Below are positions 12,979 through 26,232 of a stretch of 64,000 bases of DNA, one piece after another. Below the pieces are notes generated by a model. That model was not told where the DNA came from and ran no database searches. It saw nothing but the letters and a program-made list of their open reading frames with translations. Source of the DNA: Petrolisthes cinctipes (Eukaryota > Arthropoda > Malacostraca > Decapoda > Porcellanidae); contig JAWQEG010000411.1 of assembly GCA_033782935.1 (NCBI GenBank), positions 1,547,501 through 1,611,500 on the forward strand, in the 5' to 3' direction. Both the position numbers and the translations under genes were made by a program. How positions within the stretch are numbered: the first letter of the stretch is position 1; each line of letters opens with the position of its first letter.

Positions 12979-15002
12979 GATAATATTCTAGCACTGAGTA
13001 GGCATGTACAGATTGCTTCTGGGACCCCAAAATATTGAATTTTCGGGCGTTTTGAGCCTGAATTTGAGATATAAACGGGTACAGAAGATACATGCACATA
13101 TTGACTTTGGGCATCTAAAATATCTATTTTCAGCATGTTTTGGGCCTGTATTTTGAAAACATTCTAGCACTGAGTAGGCATGTACAGATCGCTTCTGGGA
13201 CCCCAAAATATCGAATTTTCGGGTGTTTTGAGCCTGAATTTAAGATATAAACGAGTATAGAAGATGCATACACATATTGACTTTTGGCTCCAAAAATATC
13301 GATTTTCAGCATGTTTTGGGCCTGAATTTTGAAAATACTCTAACACGGAGTAGGCATGTACAGATTGCTTCTGGGACCCCAAAATATCGAATTTTCGGGT
13401 GTTTAGGGCCAGAATTTGAGAAATAAACGGGTACAGAAGATGCATGCACATATCGACTTTTGGGCACCTAAAAGATCGATTTCCAGTATGTTTTTAACCT
13501 GTATTTTGAAACACGGAGTAGGCATGTACAGATCGCTTCTCGAACCCCTAAATATCGAATTTTCGGGTGTTTTGGGGCTGAATTTGAGATATCGACTTTT
13601 TGGCACCTAAAATATCGATTTTTAGCATATTTTTAGCCTATATTTTGAAAATATTCTAGCACTGAGTAGGCTTGTACAGATCGCTTCTGGGACCCCAAAA
13701 TATCGAATTTTCGGGTGTTTTAAGCCTGAATTTAAGATATAAACGAGTACAGAAGATGCATGCACATATCGACTTTTGGGCACCTAAAATATCGATTTTG
13801 AGCATGTTTTGAGCCTATATTTTGAAAACATTCTAGCACTGAGTAGGCATGTACAAATCGCTTCTGGGACCCCAAAATATCGAATTTTCGGGTGTTTAGG
13901 CCAGAATTTGAGATATAAACGGGTACAGAAGATGCATGCACATATCGACTTTTGGGCACCTAAAAGATCGATTTTCAGTATGTTTTTGGCCTGTATTTTG
14001 AAAATACTCTAACACGGAGTAGGCATGTACAGATCGCTTCTGGGACCCCAAAATATCGAATTTTCGGGTGTTTTGGGCCTTAATTTGAGATATAAACGAG
14101 TGCAGAAGATGCATGCACATATCGACTTTTGGGCACCTAAAATATCGATTTTGAGCATGTTTTGAGCCTATATTTTGAAAACATTCTAGCACTGAGTAGG
14201 CATGTACAGATTGCTTCTGGGCCCCAAAAATATTGAATTTTCGGGTGTTTAGGGTAAGAATTTGAGATATAAACGGGTACAGAAGATGCATGCACATATC
14301 GACTTTTGGGCACCTAAAAGATCGATTTTCAGTATGTTTTTGGCCTGTATTTAGAAAATACTCCAACACGGAGTAGGCATGTACAGATCGCTTCTGGGAC
14401 CTTTAAATATCGAATTTTCGGGTGTTTTGGGACTGCATTTGAGATATCGACTTTTTTTCACCTAAAAGATCGATTTTTAGCATGTTTTTAGCCTATATTT
14501 TGAAAATATTCTAGCACTGAGTAGGCATGTACAGATTGCTTCTGGGACCCCAAAATATTGAATTTTCGGGTGTTTTGAGCCTGAATTTGAGATATAAACG
14601 GGTACAGAAGATACATGCACATATTGACTTTGGGCATCTAAAATATCGATTTTCAGCATGTTTTGGGCATGTATTTTAAAAATACTCTAACACGTAGTAG
14701 GCATGTACAGATCGCTTCTGGGACCCCAAAATATCGAATTTTCGGGTGTTTTGAGCCTGAATTTGAGTTATAAACGGATACTGAAGATGCATGCACATAT
14801 CGACTTTTGGGCACCTAAAACATTGATTTTGAGCATGTTTTTGGCCTGTATTTTGAAAATACTCAAACACGGAGTAGGCATGTTCAGATCCCTTCTGGAA
14901 CCCCTAAATATTGAATTTTCGGGTGTTTTGGGACTGAATTTGAGATATCGACTTTTTGGCACCTAAAATATCGATTTTTAGCATGTTTTTAGCCTATATT
15001 TT
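12979..15002. repeat. 2,024-bp HOR, reference 12-monomer copy
   Basis: Monomer starts (GGCATG or GGCTTG) are 13001, 13177, 13353, 13521, 13669, 13846, 14022, 14199, 14376, 14524, 14700, 14877 and 15025. These give lengths of 176, 176, 168, 148, 177, 176, 177, 177, 148, 176, 177 and 148, summing to 2,024. The unit therefore holds three short, one 168-bp and eight long monomers. The same offset separates it from the next copy throughout, with only isolated differences. Confidence 0.9.
13353..13520. repeat. 168-bp marker monomer of the 2,024-bp HOR
   Basis: This long-type monomer reads TGTATTTTGAAACACGG where others read TGTATTTTGAAAATACTC and so on, so about nine bases are lost just after the half-B palindrome. 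The loss removes the right arm of the palindrome. The same variant occurs near 5,645, 6,990, 7,985, 9,478, 13,507, 15,531, 19,410 and 23,128, marking copies of the HOR. It is always linked to GATTTCCAGTATG and CTTCTCGAACCCC. Confidence 0.85.
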
Positions 15003-17026
15003 GATAATATTCTAGCACTGAGTAGGCATGTACAGATTGCTTCTGGGACCCCAAAATATTGAATTTTCGGGCGTTTTGAGCCTGAATTTGAGATATAAAC
15101 GGGTACAGAAGATACATGCACATATTGACTTTGGGCATCTAAAATATCTATTTTCAGCATGTTTTGGGCCTGTATTTTGAAAACATTCTAGCACTGAGTA
15201 GGCATGTACAGATCGCTTCTGGGACCCCAAAATATCGAATTTTCGGGTGTTTTGAGCCTGAATTTAAGATATAAACGAGTATAGAAGATGCATACACATA
15301 TTGACTTTTGGCTCCAAAAATATCGATTTTCAGCATGTTTTGGGCCTGAATTTTGAAAATACTCTAACACGGAGTAGGCATGTACAGATCGCTTCTGGGA
15401 CCCCAAAATATCGAATTTTCGGGTGTTTAGGGCCAGAATTTGAGAAATAAACGGGTACAGAAGATGCATGCACATATCGACTTTTGGGCACCTAAAAGAT
15501 CGATTTCCAGTATGTTTTTAACCTGTATTTTGAAACACGGAGTAGGCATGTACAGATCGCTTCTCGAACCCCTAAATATCGAATTTTCGGGTGTTTTGGG
15601 ACTGAATTTGAGATATCGACTTTTTGGCACCTAAAATATCGATTTTTAGCATATTTTTAGCCTATATTTTGAAAATATTCTAGCACTGAGTAGGCTTGTA
15701 CAGATCGCTTCTGGGACCCCAAAATATCGAATTTTCGGGTGTTTTAAGCCTGAATTTAAGATATAAACGAATACAGAAGATGCATGCACATATCGACTTT
15801 TGGGCACCTAAAATATCGATTTTGAGCATGTTTTGAGCCTATATTTTGAAAACATTCTAGCACTGAGTAGGCATGTACAAATCGCTTCTGGGACCCCAAA
15901 ATATCGAATTTTCGGGTGTTTAGGCCAGAATTTGAGATATAAACGGGTACAGAAGATGCATGCACATATCGACTTTTGGGCACCGAAAAGATCGATTTTC
16001 AGTATGTTTTTGGCCTGTATTTTGAAAATACTCTAACACGGAGTAGGCATGTACAGATCGCTTCTGGGACCCCAAAATATCGAATTTTCGGGTGTTTTGG
16101 GCCTTAATTTGAGATATAAACGAGTGCAGAAGATGCATGCACATATCGACTTTTGGGCACCTAAAATATCGATTTTGAGCATGTTTTGAGCCTATATTTT
16201 GAAAACATTCTAGCACTGAGTAGGCATGTACAGATTGCTTCTGGGCCCCAAAAATATTGAATTTTCGGGTGTTTAGGGTAAGAATTTGAGATATAAACGG
16301 GTACAGAAGATGCATGCACATATCGACTTTTGGGCACCTAAAAGATCGATTTTCAGTATGTTTTTGGCCTGTATTTAGAAAATACTCCAACACGGAGTAG
16401 GCATGTACAGATCGCTTCTGGGACCTTTAAATATCGAATTTTCGGGTGTTTTGGGACTGCATTTGAGATATCGACTTTTTGGCACCTAAAAGATCGATTT
16501 TTAGCATGTTTTTAGCCTATATTTTGAAAATATTCTAGCACTGAGTAGGCATGTACAGATTGCTTCTGGGACCCCAAAATATTGAATTTTCGGGTGTTTT
16601 GAGCCTGAATTTGAGATATAAACGGGTACAGAAGATACATGCACATATTGACTTTGGGCATCTAAAATATCGATTTTCAGCATGTTTTGGGCATGTATTT
16701 TAAAAATACTCTAACACGTAGTAGGCATGTACAGATCGCTTCTGGGACCCCAAAATATCGAATTTTCGGGTGTTTTGAGCCTGAATTTGAGTTATAAACG
16801 GATACTGAAGATGCATGCACATATCGACTTTTGGGCACCTAAAACATTGATTTTGAGCATGTTTTTGGCCTGTATTTTGAAAATACTCAAACACGGAGTA
16901 GGCATGTTCAGATCCCTTCTGGAACCCCTAAATATTGAATTTTCGGGTGTTTTGGGACTGAATTTGAGATATCGACTTTTTGGCACCTAAAATATCGATT
17001 TTTAGCATGTTTTTAGCCTATATTTT
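15003..17026. repeat. 2,024-bp HOR, full 12-monomer copy
   Basis: This copy parallels 12,979-15,002 at a constant offset of 2,024 bp. Differences are few, for example CACCGAAAAGATCG near 15,983 for CACCTAAAAGATCG, and TATAAACGAATACAG near 15,763. It is one of three consecutive units that are nearly the same. Confidence 0.88.
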
Positions 17027-18882
17027 GATAATATTCTAGCACTGAGTAGGCATGTACAGATTGCTTCTGGGACCCCAAAATAATGAATTTTCGGGCGTTT
17101 TGAGCCTGAATTTGAGATATAAACGGGTACAGAAGATACATGCACATATTGACTTTGGGCATCTAAAATATCTATTTTCAGCATGTTTTGGGCCTGTATT
17201 TTGAAAATACTCTAACACGGAGTAGACATGTAAAGATCGCTTCTGGGACCATAAAATATCGAATTTCCGGGTGTTTTGAGCCTGAATTTGAGATATAAAC
17301 GGGTACTGAAGATGCATGCACATATCGACTTTTGGGCACCTAAAACATCGATTTGGAGCATGTTTTGAGCCTATATTTTGAAAACATTCTAGCACTGAGT
17401 AGGCATGTACAGATCGCTTCTGAGACCCCAAATTATCGAATTTACATGTGTTTTGGGCCTGATTTTGAGATATCGCCTTTACGCACCTAAAATATCGATT
17501 TATAGCATGTTTTGAGCCTATATTTTGAAAATATTCTAGCACTAAGTAGGCATGTACAGATCGCTTGTGGGACCCCAAAATATCGAATTTTCGGGTGTTT
17601 TGATCCAAAATTTAAGATATAAACGAGTACAGAAGATGCATGCACATATCGACTTTTGGGCACCTAAAATATCGATTTGGAGCATGTTTTAAGCCTGAAT
17701 TTTGAAAATACTCTAACACGGAGTAGGCATGTAGAGATCGCTTCTGGGACCCCAAAATATCGAATTTTCGGGTGTTTAGGCCAGAATTTGAGAAATAAAC
17801 GGGTACAGAAGATGCATGCACATATCGACTTTTGGGCACCTAAAAGATCGATTTTCAGTATGTTTTTGGCCTGTATTTTGAAAATACTCTAACACAGAGT
17901 AGGCATGTAAAGATCGATTCTGGGACCCCAAAATATCGAATTTTCGGGCGTTTTGGGCCTTAATTTGAGATATAAACGAGTACAGAAGATGCATGCACAT
18001 ATCGACTTTTGGGCACCTAAAATATCGATTTTGAGCATGTTTTGAGCCTATATTTTGAAAACATTCTAGCACTGAGTAGGCATGTACAGATTGCTTCTGG
18101 GCCCCCAAAATATTGAATTTTCGGGTGTTTAGGGTAAGAATTTGAGATATAAACGGGTACAGAAGATGCATGCACATATCGACTTTTGGGCACCTAAAAG
18201 ATCGATTTTCAGTATGTTTTTGGCCTGTATTTAGAAAATACTCTAACACGGAGTAGGCATGTACAGATCGCTTCTGGGACCTTTAAATATCGAATTTTCG
18301 GGTGTTTTGGGACTGAATTTGAGATATCGACTTTTTGGCACCTAAAAGATCGATTTTTAGCATGTTTTTAGCCTATATTTTGAAAATATTCTAGCACTGA
18401 GTAGGCATGTACAGATTGCTTCTGGGACCCCAAAATATTGAATTTTAGGGTGTTTTGAGCCTGAATTTGAGATATAAACGGGTACAGAAGATACATGCAC
18501 ATATTGACTTTGGGCATCTAAAATATCGATTTTCAGCATGTTTTGGGCATGTATTTTAAAAATACTCTAACACGGAGTAGGCATGTACAGATCGCTTCTG
18601 GGACCCCAAAATATCGAATTTTCGGGTGTTTTGAGCCTGAATTTGAGTTATAAACAGATACTGAAGATGCATGCACATATCGACTTTTGGGCACCTAAAA
18701 CATTGATTTTGAGCATGTTTTTGGCCTGTATTTTGAAAATACTCAAACACTGAGTAGGCATGTTCAGATCCCTTCTGGAACCCCTAAATATCGAATTTTC
18801 GGGTGTTTTGGGACTGAATTTGAGATATCGACTTTTTGGCACCTAAAATATCGATTTTTAGCATGTTTTTAGCCTATATTTT
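17027..18882. repeat. HOR copy with replaced first third (1,856 bp)
   Basis: The first part (17,027 to about 17,690) does not follow the reference unit. It matches 24,625 to about 25,290 at an offset of 7,598, sharing GTAGACATGTAAAG, CGATTTGGAGCATG and ATTTACATGTG. From about 17,690 the unit follows the block seen again from about 21,408 (offset 3,718) and then rejoins the usual HOR order. Confidence 0.75.
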
Positions 18883-21800
18883 GATAATATTCTAGCACTG
18901 AGTAGGCATGTACAGATTGCTTCTGGGACCCCAAAATATTGAATTTTCGGGCGTTTTGAGCCTGAATTTGAGATATAAACGGGTACAGAAGATACATGCA
19001 CATATTGACTTTGGGCATCTAAAATATCTATTTTCAGCATGTTTTGGGCCTGTATTTTGAAAACATTCTAGCACTGAGTAGGCATGTACAGATCGCTTCT
19101 GGGACCCCAAAATATCGAATTTTCGGGTGTTTTGAGCCTGAATTTAAGATATAAACGAGTATAGAAGATGCATACACATATTGACTTTTGGCTCCAAAAA
19201 TATCGATTTTCAGCATGTTTTGGGCCTGAATTTTGAAAATACTCTAACACGGAGTAGGCATGTACAGATCGCTTCTGGGACCCCAAAATATCGAATTTTC
19301 GGGTGTTTAGGGCCAGAATTTGAGAAATAAACGGGTACAGAAGATTCATGCACATATCGACTTTTGGGCACCTAAAAGATCGATTTCCAGTATGTTTTTA
19401 ACCTGTATTTTGAAACACGGAGTAGGCATGTACAGATCGCTTCTCGAACCCCTAAATATCGAATTTTCGGGTGTTTTGGGACTGAATTTGAGATATCGAC
19501 TTTTTGGCACCTAAAATATCGATTTTTAGCATATTTTTAGCCTATATTTTGAAAATATTCTAGCACTGAGTAGGTTTGTACAGATCGCTTCTGGGACCCC
19601 AAAATATCGAATTTTCGGGTGTTTTGAGCCTGAATTTAAGATATAAACGAGTACAGAAGATGCATGCACATATCGACTTTTGGGCACCTAAAATATCGAT
19701 TTTGAGCATGTTTTGAGCCTATATTTTGAAAACATTCTAGCACTGAGTAGGCATGTACAGATCGCTTCTGGGACCCCACAATTTCGAATTTTCGGGTGTT
19801 TAGGCCAGAATTTGATATATAAACGGGTACAGAAGATGCATGCACATATCGACTTTTGGGCACCTAAAAGATCGATTTTCAGTATGTTTTTGGCCTGTAT
19901 TTTGAAAATACTCTAACACGGAGTAGGCATGTACAGATCGCTTCTGGGACCCCAAAATATCGAATTTTCGGGTGTTTTGGGCCTTAATTTGAGATATAAA
20001 CGAGTACAGAAGATGCATGCACATATCGACTTTTGGGCACCTAAAATATCGATTTTGAGCATGTTTTGAGCCTATATTTTGAAAACATTCTAGCACTGAG
20101 TAGGCATGTACAGATCGCTTCTTGGACCCCAAAATATCGAATTTTCGGGTGTTTAGGACCGGAATTTGAGATATAAACGGATGGAGAAGATGAATGCACA
20201 TATCGACTTTTGGGCACCTAAAAGATCGATTTTCAGTATGTTTTTAACCTGTATTTTTAACACGGAGTAGGCATGTACAGATCGCTTCTAGGACCCCAAA
20301 ATATCGAATTTTCGGGTGTTTTGAGCCTGAATTTGAGATATAAACGAGTATAGAAGATGCATACACATATTGACTTTGGGCACCAAAAATATCGATTTTC
20401 AGCATGTTTTAAGCCTGAATTTTGAAAATACTCTAACACGGAGTAGGCATGTACAGATCGCTTCTGGGACCCCAAAATATCGAAATTTCGGGTTTTTAGG
20501 CCAGAATTTGAGATATAAACGGGTACAGAAGATACATGCACATATTGACTTTGGGCATCTAAAATATCGATTTTCAGCATGTTTTGGGCATGTATTTTGA
20601 GAGTACTCTAACACGGAGTAGGCATGTACAGATCGCTTCTGGGACCCCAAAATATCGAATTTTCGAGTGTTTTGGGCCTTAATTTGAGATATCGACTTTA
20701 CGCACCTAAAATATCGATTTTTAGCATGTTTTGAGCCTTTATTTTGAAAATATTCTAGCACTGGGTAGGCATGTACAGATCGCTTCTGAGACCCCAAAAT
20801 ATCGAATTTTCCGGTGTTTTGAGCCTGAATTTGAGATATAAACGGGTACAGAAGATACATGCACATATTGACTTTCGGCATCTAAAATATCGATTTTCAG
20901 CATGTTTTGGGCATGTATTTTGAAAATACTCTAACACGGAGTAGGCATGTACAGATCGCTTCTGAGACCCCAAAATATCGAATTTTCATGTGTTTTGGGC
21001 CTGATTTTGAGATATCGCCTTTACGCACCTAAAATATCGATTTATAGCATGTTTTGAGCCTATATTTTGAAAATATTCTAGCACTGAGTAGGCATGTACA
21101 GATCGCTTCTGGGACCCCAAAATATCGAATTTTCGGGTGTTTTGAGCCAGAATTTAAGATATAAACGAGTACAGAAGATGCATGCACATATCGACTTTTG
21201 GGCACCTAAAATATCGATTTGGAGCATGTTTTGAGCCTATATTTTGAAAACATTCTAGCACTGAGTAGACATGTACAGATCGCTTCTGGGACCCCAAAAT
21301 ATCGAATTTTCGGGTGTTTTGATCCTGAATTTGAGATATAAACGAGTATAGAAGATGCATACACATATTGACTTTGGGCACCAAAAATATCGATTTTCAG
21401 CATGTTTTAAGCCTGAATTTTGAAAATACTCTAACACGGAGTAGGCATGTAGAGATCGCTTCTGGGACCCCAAAATATCGAATTTTCGGGTGTTTAGGCC
21501 AGAATTTGAGAAATAAACGGGTACAGAAGATGCATGCACATATCGACTTTTGGGCACCTAAAAGATCGATTTTCAGTATGTTTTTGGCCTGTATTTTGAA
21601 AATACTCTAACACAGAGTAGGCATGTAAAGATCGATTCTGGGACCCCAAAATATCGAATTTTCGGGCGTTTTGGGCCTTAATTTGAGATATAAACGAGTA
21701 CAGAAGATGCATGCACATATCGACTTTTGGGCACCTAAAATATCGATTTTGAGCATGTTTTGAGCCTATATTTTGAAAACATTCTAGCACTGAGTAGGCA

Positions 21801-22600
21801 TGTACAGATTGCTTCTGGGCCCCCAAAATATTGAATTTTCGGGTGTTTAGGGTAAGAATTTGAGATATAAACGGGTACAGAAGATGCATGCACATATCGA
21901 CTTTTGGGCACCTAAAAGATCGATTTTCAGTATGTTTTTGGCCTGTATTTAGAAAATACTCTAACACGGAGTAGGCATGTACAGATCGCTTCTGGGACCT
22001 TTAAATATCGAATTTTCGGGTGTTTTGGGACTGAATTTGAGATATCGACTTTTTGGCACCTAAAAGATCGATTTTTAGCATGTTTTTAGCCTATATTTTG
22101 AAAATATTCTAGCACTGAGTAGGCATGTACAGATTGCTTCTGGGACCCCAAAATATTGAATTTTAGGGTGTTTTGAGCCTGAATTTGAGATATAAACGGG
22201 TACAGAAGATACATGCACATATTGACTTTGGGCATCTAAAATATCGATTTTCAGCATGTTTTGGGCATGTATTTTAAAAATACTCTAACACGGAGTAGGC
22301 ATGTACAGATCGCTTCTGGGACCCCAAAATATCGAATTTTCGGGTGTTTTGAGCCTGAATTTGAGTTATAAACAGATACTGAAGATGCATGCACATATCG
22401 ACTTTTGGGCACCTAAAACATTGATTTTGAGCATGTTTTTGGCCTGTATTTTGAAAATACTCAAACACTGAGTAGGCATGTTCAGATCCCTTCTGGAACC
22501 CCTAAATATCGAATTTTCGGGTGTTTTGGGACTGAATTTGAGATATCGACTTTTTGGCACCTAAAATATCGATTTTTAGCATGTTTTTAGCCTATATTTT
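18883..22600. repeat. Expanded HOR copy (3,718 bp)
   Basis: The distance between TTTTGATAATATTC markers is 3,718 bp here instead of 2,024. The left part (to about 20,150) and right part (from about 21,408) are ordinary HOR sequence. Between them lies about 1.2 kb of other monomers, including a strongly shortened one near 20,250 (GTATTTTTAACACGG) and short monomers of the TTTACGCACC type. The sequence 17,690 to about 20,150 is repeated at 21,408 to about 23,870 at an offset of 3,718. Confidence 0.7.
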
Positions 22601-24624
22601 GATAATATTCTAGCACTGAGTAGGCATGTACAGATTGCTTCTGGGACCCCAAAATATTGAATTTTCGGGAGTTTTGAGCCTGAATTTGAGATATAAACGG
22701 GTACAGAAGATACATGCACATATTGACTTTGGGCATCTAAAATATCTATTTTCAGCATGTTTTAGGCCTGTATTTTGAAAACATTCTAGCACTGAGTAGG
22801 CATGTACAGATCGCTTCTGGGACCCCAAAATATCGAATTTTCGGGTGTTTTGAGCCTGAATTTAAGATATAAACGAGTATAGAAGATGCATACACATATT
22901 GACTTTTGGCTCCAAAAATATCGATTTTCAGCATGTTTTGGGCCTGAATTTTGAAAATACTCTAACACGGAGTAGGCATGTACAGATCGCTTCTGGGACC
23001 CCAAAATATCGAATTTTCGGGTGTTTAGGGCCAGAATTTGAGAAATAAACGGGTACAGAAGATTCATGCACATATCGACTTTTGGGCACCTAAAAGATCG
23101 ATTTCCAGTATGTTTTTAACCTGTATTTTGAAACACGGAGTAGGCATGTACAGATCGCTTCTCGAACCCCTAAATATCGAATTTTCGGGTGTTTTGGGAC
23201 TGAATTTGAGATATCGACTTTTTGGCACCTAAAATATCGATTTTTAGCATATTTTTAGCCTATATTTTGAAAATATTCTAGCACTGAGTAGGTTTGTACA
23301 GATCGCTTCTGGGACCCCAAAATATCGAATTTTCGGGTGTTTTAAGCCTGAATTTAAGATATAAACGAGTACAGAAGATGCATGCACATATCGACTTTTG
23401 GGCACCTAAAATATCGATTTTGAGCATGTTTTGAGCCTATATTTTGAAAACATTCTAGCACTGAGTAGGCATGTACAAATCGCTTCTGGGACCCCAAAAT
23501 ATCGAATTTTCGGGTGTTTAGGCCAGAATTTGAGATATAAACGGGTACAGAAGATGCATGCACATATCGACTTTTGGGCACCTAAAAGATCGATTTTCAG
23601 TATGTTTTTGGCCTGTATTATGAAAATACTCTAACACGGAGTAGGCATGTACAGATCGCTTCTTGGACCCCAAAATATCGAATTTTAGGGTGTTTTGGGC
23701 CTTAATTTGAGATATAAACGAGTACAGAAGATGCATGCACATATCGACTTTTGGGCACCTAAAATATCGATTTTGAGCATGTTTTGAGCCTATATTTTGA
23801 AAACATTCTAGCACTGAGTAGGCATGTACAGATTGCTTCTGGGCCCCAAAAATATTGAATTTTCGGGTGTTTAGGGTAAGAATTTGAGATATAAACGGGT
23901 ACAGAAGATGCATGCACATATCGACTTTTGGGCACCTAAAAGATCGATTTTCAGTATGTTTTTGGCCTGTATTTAGAAAATACTCCAACACGGAGTAGGC
24001 ATGTACAGATCGCTTCTGGGACCTTTAAATATCGAATTTTCGGGTGTTTTGGGACTGAATTTGAGATATCGACTTTTTGGCACCTAAAAGATCGATTTTT
24101 AGCATGTTTTTAGCCTATATTTTGAAAATATTCTAGCACTGAGTAGGCATGTACAGATTGCTTCTGGGACCCCAAAATATTGAATTTTCGGGTGTTTTGA
24201 GCCTGAATTTGAGATATAAACGAGTACAGAAGATACATGCACATATTGACTTTGGGCATCTAAAATATCGATTTTCAGCATGTTTTGGGCATGTATTTTA
24301 AAAATACTCTAACACGTAGTAGGCATGTACAGATCGCTTCTGGGACCCCAAAATATCGAATTTTCGGGTGTTTTGAGCCTGAATTTGAGTTATAAACGGA
24401 TACTGAAGATGCATGAACATATCGACTTTTGGGCACCTAAAACATTGATTTTGAGCATGTTTTTGGCCTGTATTTTGAAAATACTCAAACACGGAGTAGG
24501 CATGTTCAGATCCCTTCTGGAACCCCTAAATATTGAATTTTCGGGTGTTTTGGGACTGAATTTGAGATATCGACTTTTTGGCACCTAAAATATCGATTTT
24601 TAGCATGTTTTTAGCCTATATTTT
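22601..24624. repeat. 2,024-bp HOR, full copy
   Basis: This is the last complete unit of the domain, 2,024 bp from marker to marker. It carries the 168-bp monomer near 23,128 and the TACAAATCGC monomer near 23,475. Small private changes include GTAGGTTTGTACAG near 23,290, which is shared with 19,572 and supports their common origin. Confidence 0.85.
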
Positions 24625-25290
24625 GATAATATTCTAGCACTGAGTAGGCATGTACAGATTGCTTCTGGGACCCCAAAATAATTAATTTTCGGGCTTTTTG
24701 AGCCTGAATTTGAGATATAAACGGGTACAGAAGATACATGCACATATTGACTTTGGGCATCTAAAATATCTATTTTCAGCATGTTTTGGGCCTGTATTTT
24801 GAAAATACTCTAACACGGAGTAGACATGTAAAGATCGCTTCTGGGACCCCAAAATATCGAATTTTCGGGTGTTTTGAGCCTGAATTTGAGATATAAACGG
24901 GTACAGAAGATGCATGCACATATCGACTTTTGGGCACCTAAAACATCGATTTGGAGCATGTTTTGAGCCTATATTTTGAAAACATTCTAGCACTGAGTAG
25001 GCATGTACAGATCGCTTCTGAGACCCCAAAATATCGAATTTACATGTGTTTTGGGCCTGATTTTGAGATATCGCCTTTACGCACCTAAAATATCGATTTA
25101 TAGCATGTTTTGAGCCTATATTTTGAAAATATTCTAGCACTGAGTAGGCATGTACAGATCGCTTGTGGGACCCCAAAATATCGAATTTTCGGGTGTTTTG
25201 ATCCAAAATTTAAGATATAAACGAGTACAGAAGATGCATGCACATATCGACTTTTGGGCACCTAAAATATCGATTTGGAGCATGTTTTGA
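24625..25290. repeat. Partial HOR copy at the right edge of the 2,024-bp domain
   Basis: This segment matches 17,027 to about 17,690 at an offset of 7,598, with the CGATTTGGAGCATG and TTTATAGCATG variants. After it the 2,024-bp order is no longer followed. It marks the boundary between the 12-monomer HOR domain and the trimer-rich zone to the right. Confidence 0.7.
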
Positions 25291-26232
25291 GCCTATATTT
25301 TGAAAACATTCTAGCACTGAGTAGGCATGTACAGATCGCTTCTGGGACCCCAAAATATCGAATTTTCGGGTGTTTTGAGCCTGAATTTGAGATATAAACG
25401 AGTATAGAAGATGCATACACATATTGACTTTGGGCACCAAAAATATCGATTTTCAGCATGTTTTAAGCCTGAATTTTGAAAATACTCTAACACGGAGTAG
25501 GCATGTACAGATCGCTTCTGGGACCCCAAAATATCGAATTTTCGGGTGTTTAGGCCAGAATTTGAGATATAAACGGGTACAGAAGATGCATGCACATATC
25601 GACTTTTGGGCACCTAAAAGATCGATTTTCAGTATGTTTTTGGCCTGTATTTTGAAAATACTCTAACACGGAGTAGGCATGTACAGATCGCTTCTGGGAC
25701 CCCAAAATATCGAATTTTCGGGTGTTTTGGGCCTTAATTTGAGATATAAACGAGTACAGAAGATGCATGCACATATCGACTTTTGGGCACCTAAAATATC
25801 GATTTTGAGCATGTTTTGAGCCTATATTTTGAAAACATTCTAGCACTGAGTAGGCATGTACAGATCGCTTCTGGGACCCCACAATTTCGAATTTTCGGGT
25901 GTTTTGAGCCTGAATTTCAGATATAAACGAGTATAGAAGATGAATACACATATTGACTTTGGGCACCAAAAATATCGATTTTCAGCATGTTTTGGGCCTG
26001 AATTTTGAAAGTACTCTAACACGGAGTAGGCATGTACAGATCGCTTCTGGGACCCCAAAATATCGAATTTTCCGGTGTTTTGAGCCTGAATTTGAGATAT
26101 AAACGGGTACAGAAGATACATGCAGATATTGACTTTTGGCATCTAAAATATCGATTTTCAGCATGTTTTGGGCATGTATTTTGAAAATACTCTAACACGG
26201 AGTAGGCATGTACAGATCGCTTCTGGGACCCC
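25291..26232. repeat. Mixed monomers between HOR domains
   Basis: This stretch consists mainly of long monomers of the GTATAGAAGATGCATACAC and TGCATGCACATATCG types. Its first part resembles 21,240-21,720. I see no long-period repeat of the whole stretch inside the window and no non-satellite sequence in it. Confidence 0.65.

Noticed and set aside
17036..17608. 190-codon minus-strand open frame, and a 185-codon one at 30,264-30,821
   Set aside because: These have the same cause: repeated peptide blocks from satellite monomers, with no start context, conserved domain or codon pattern of a gene.
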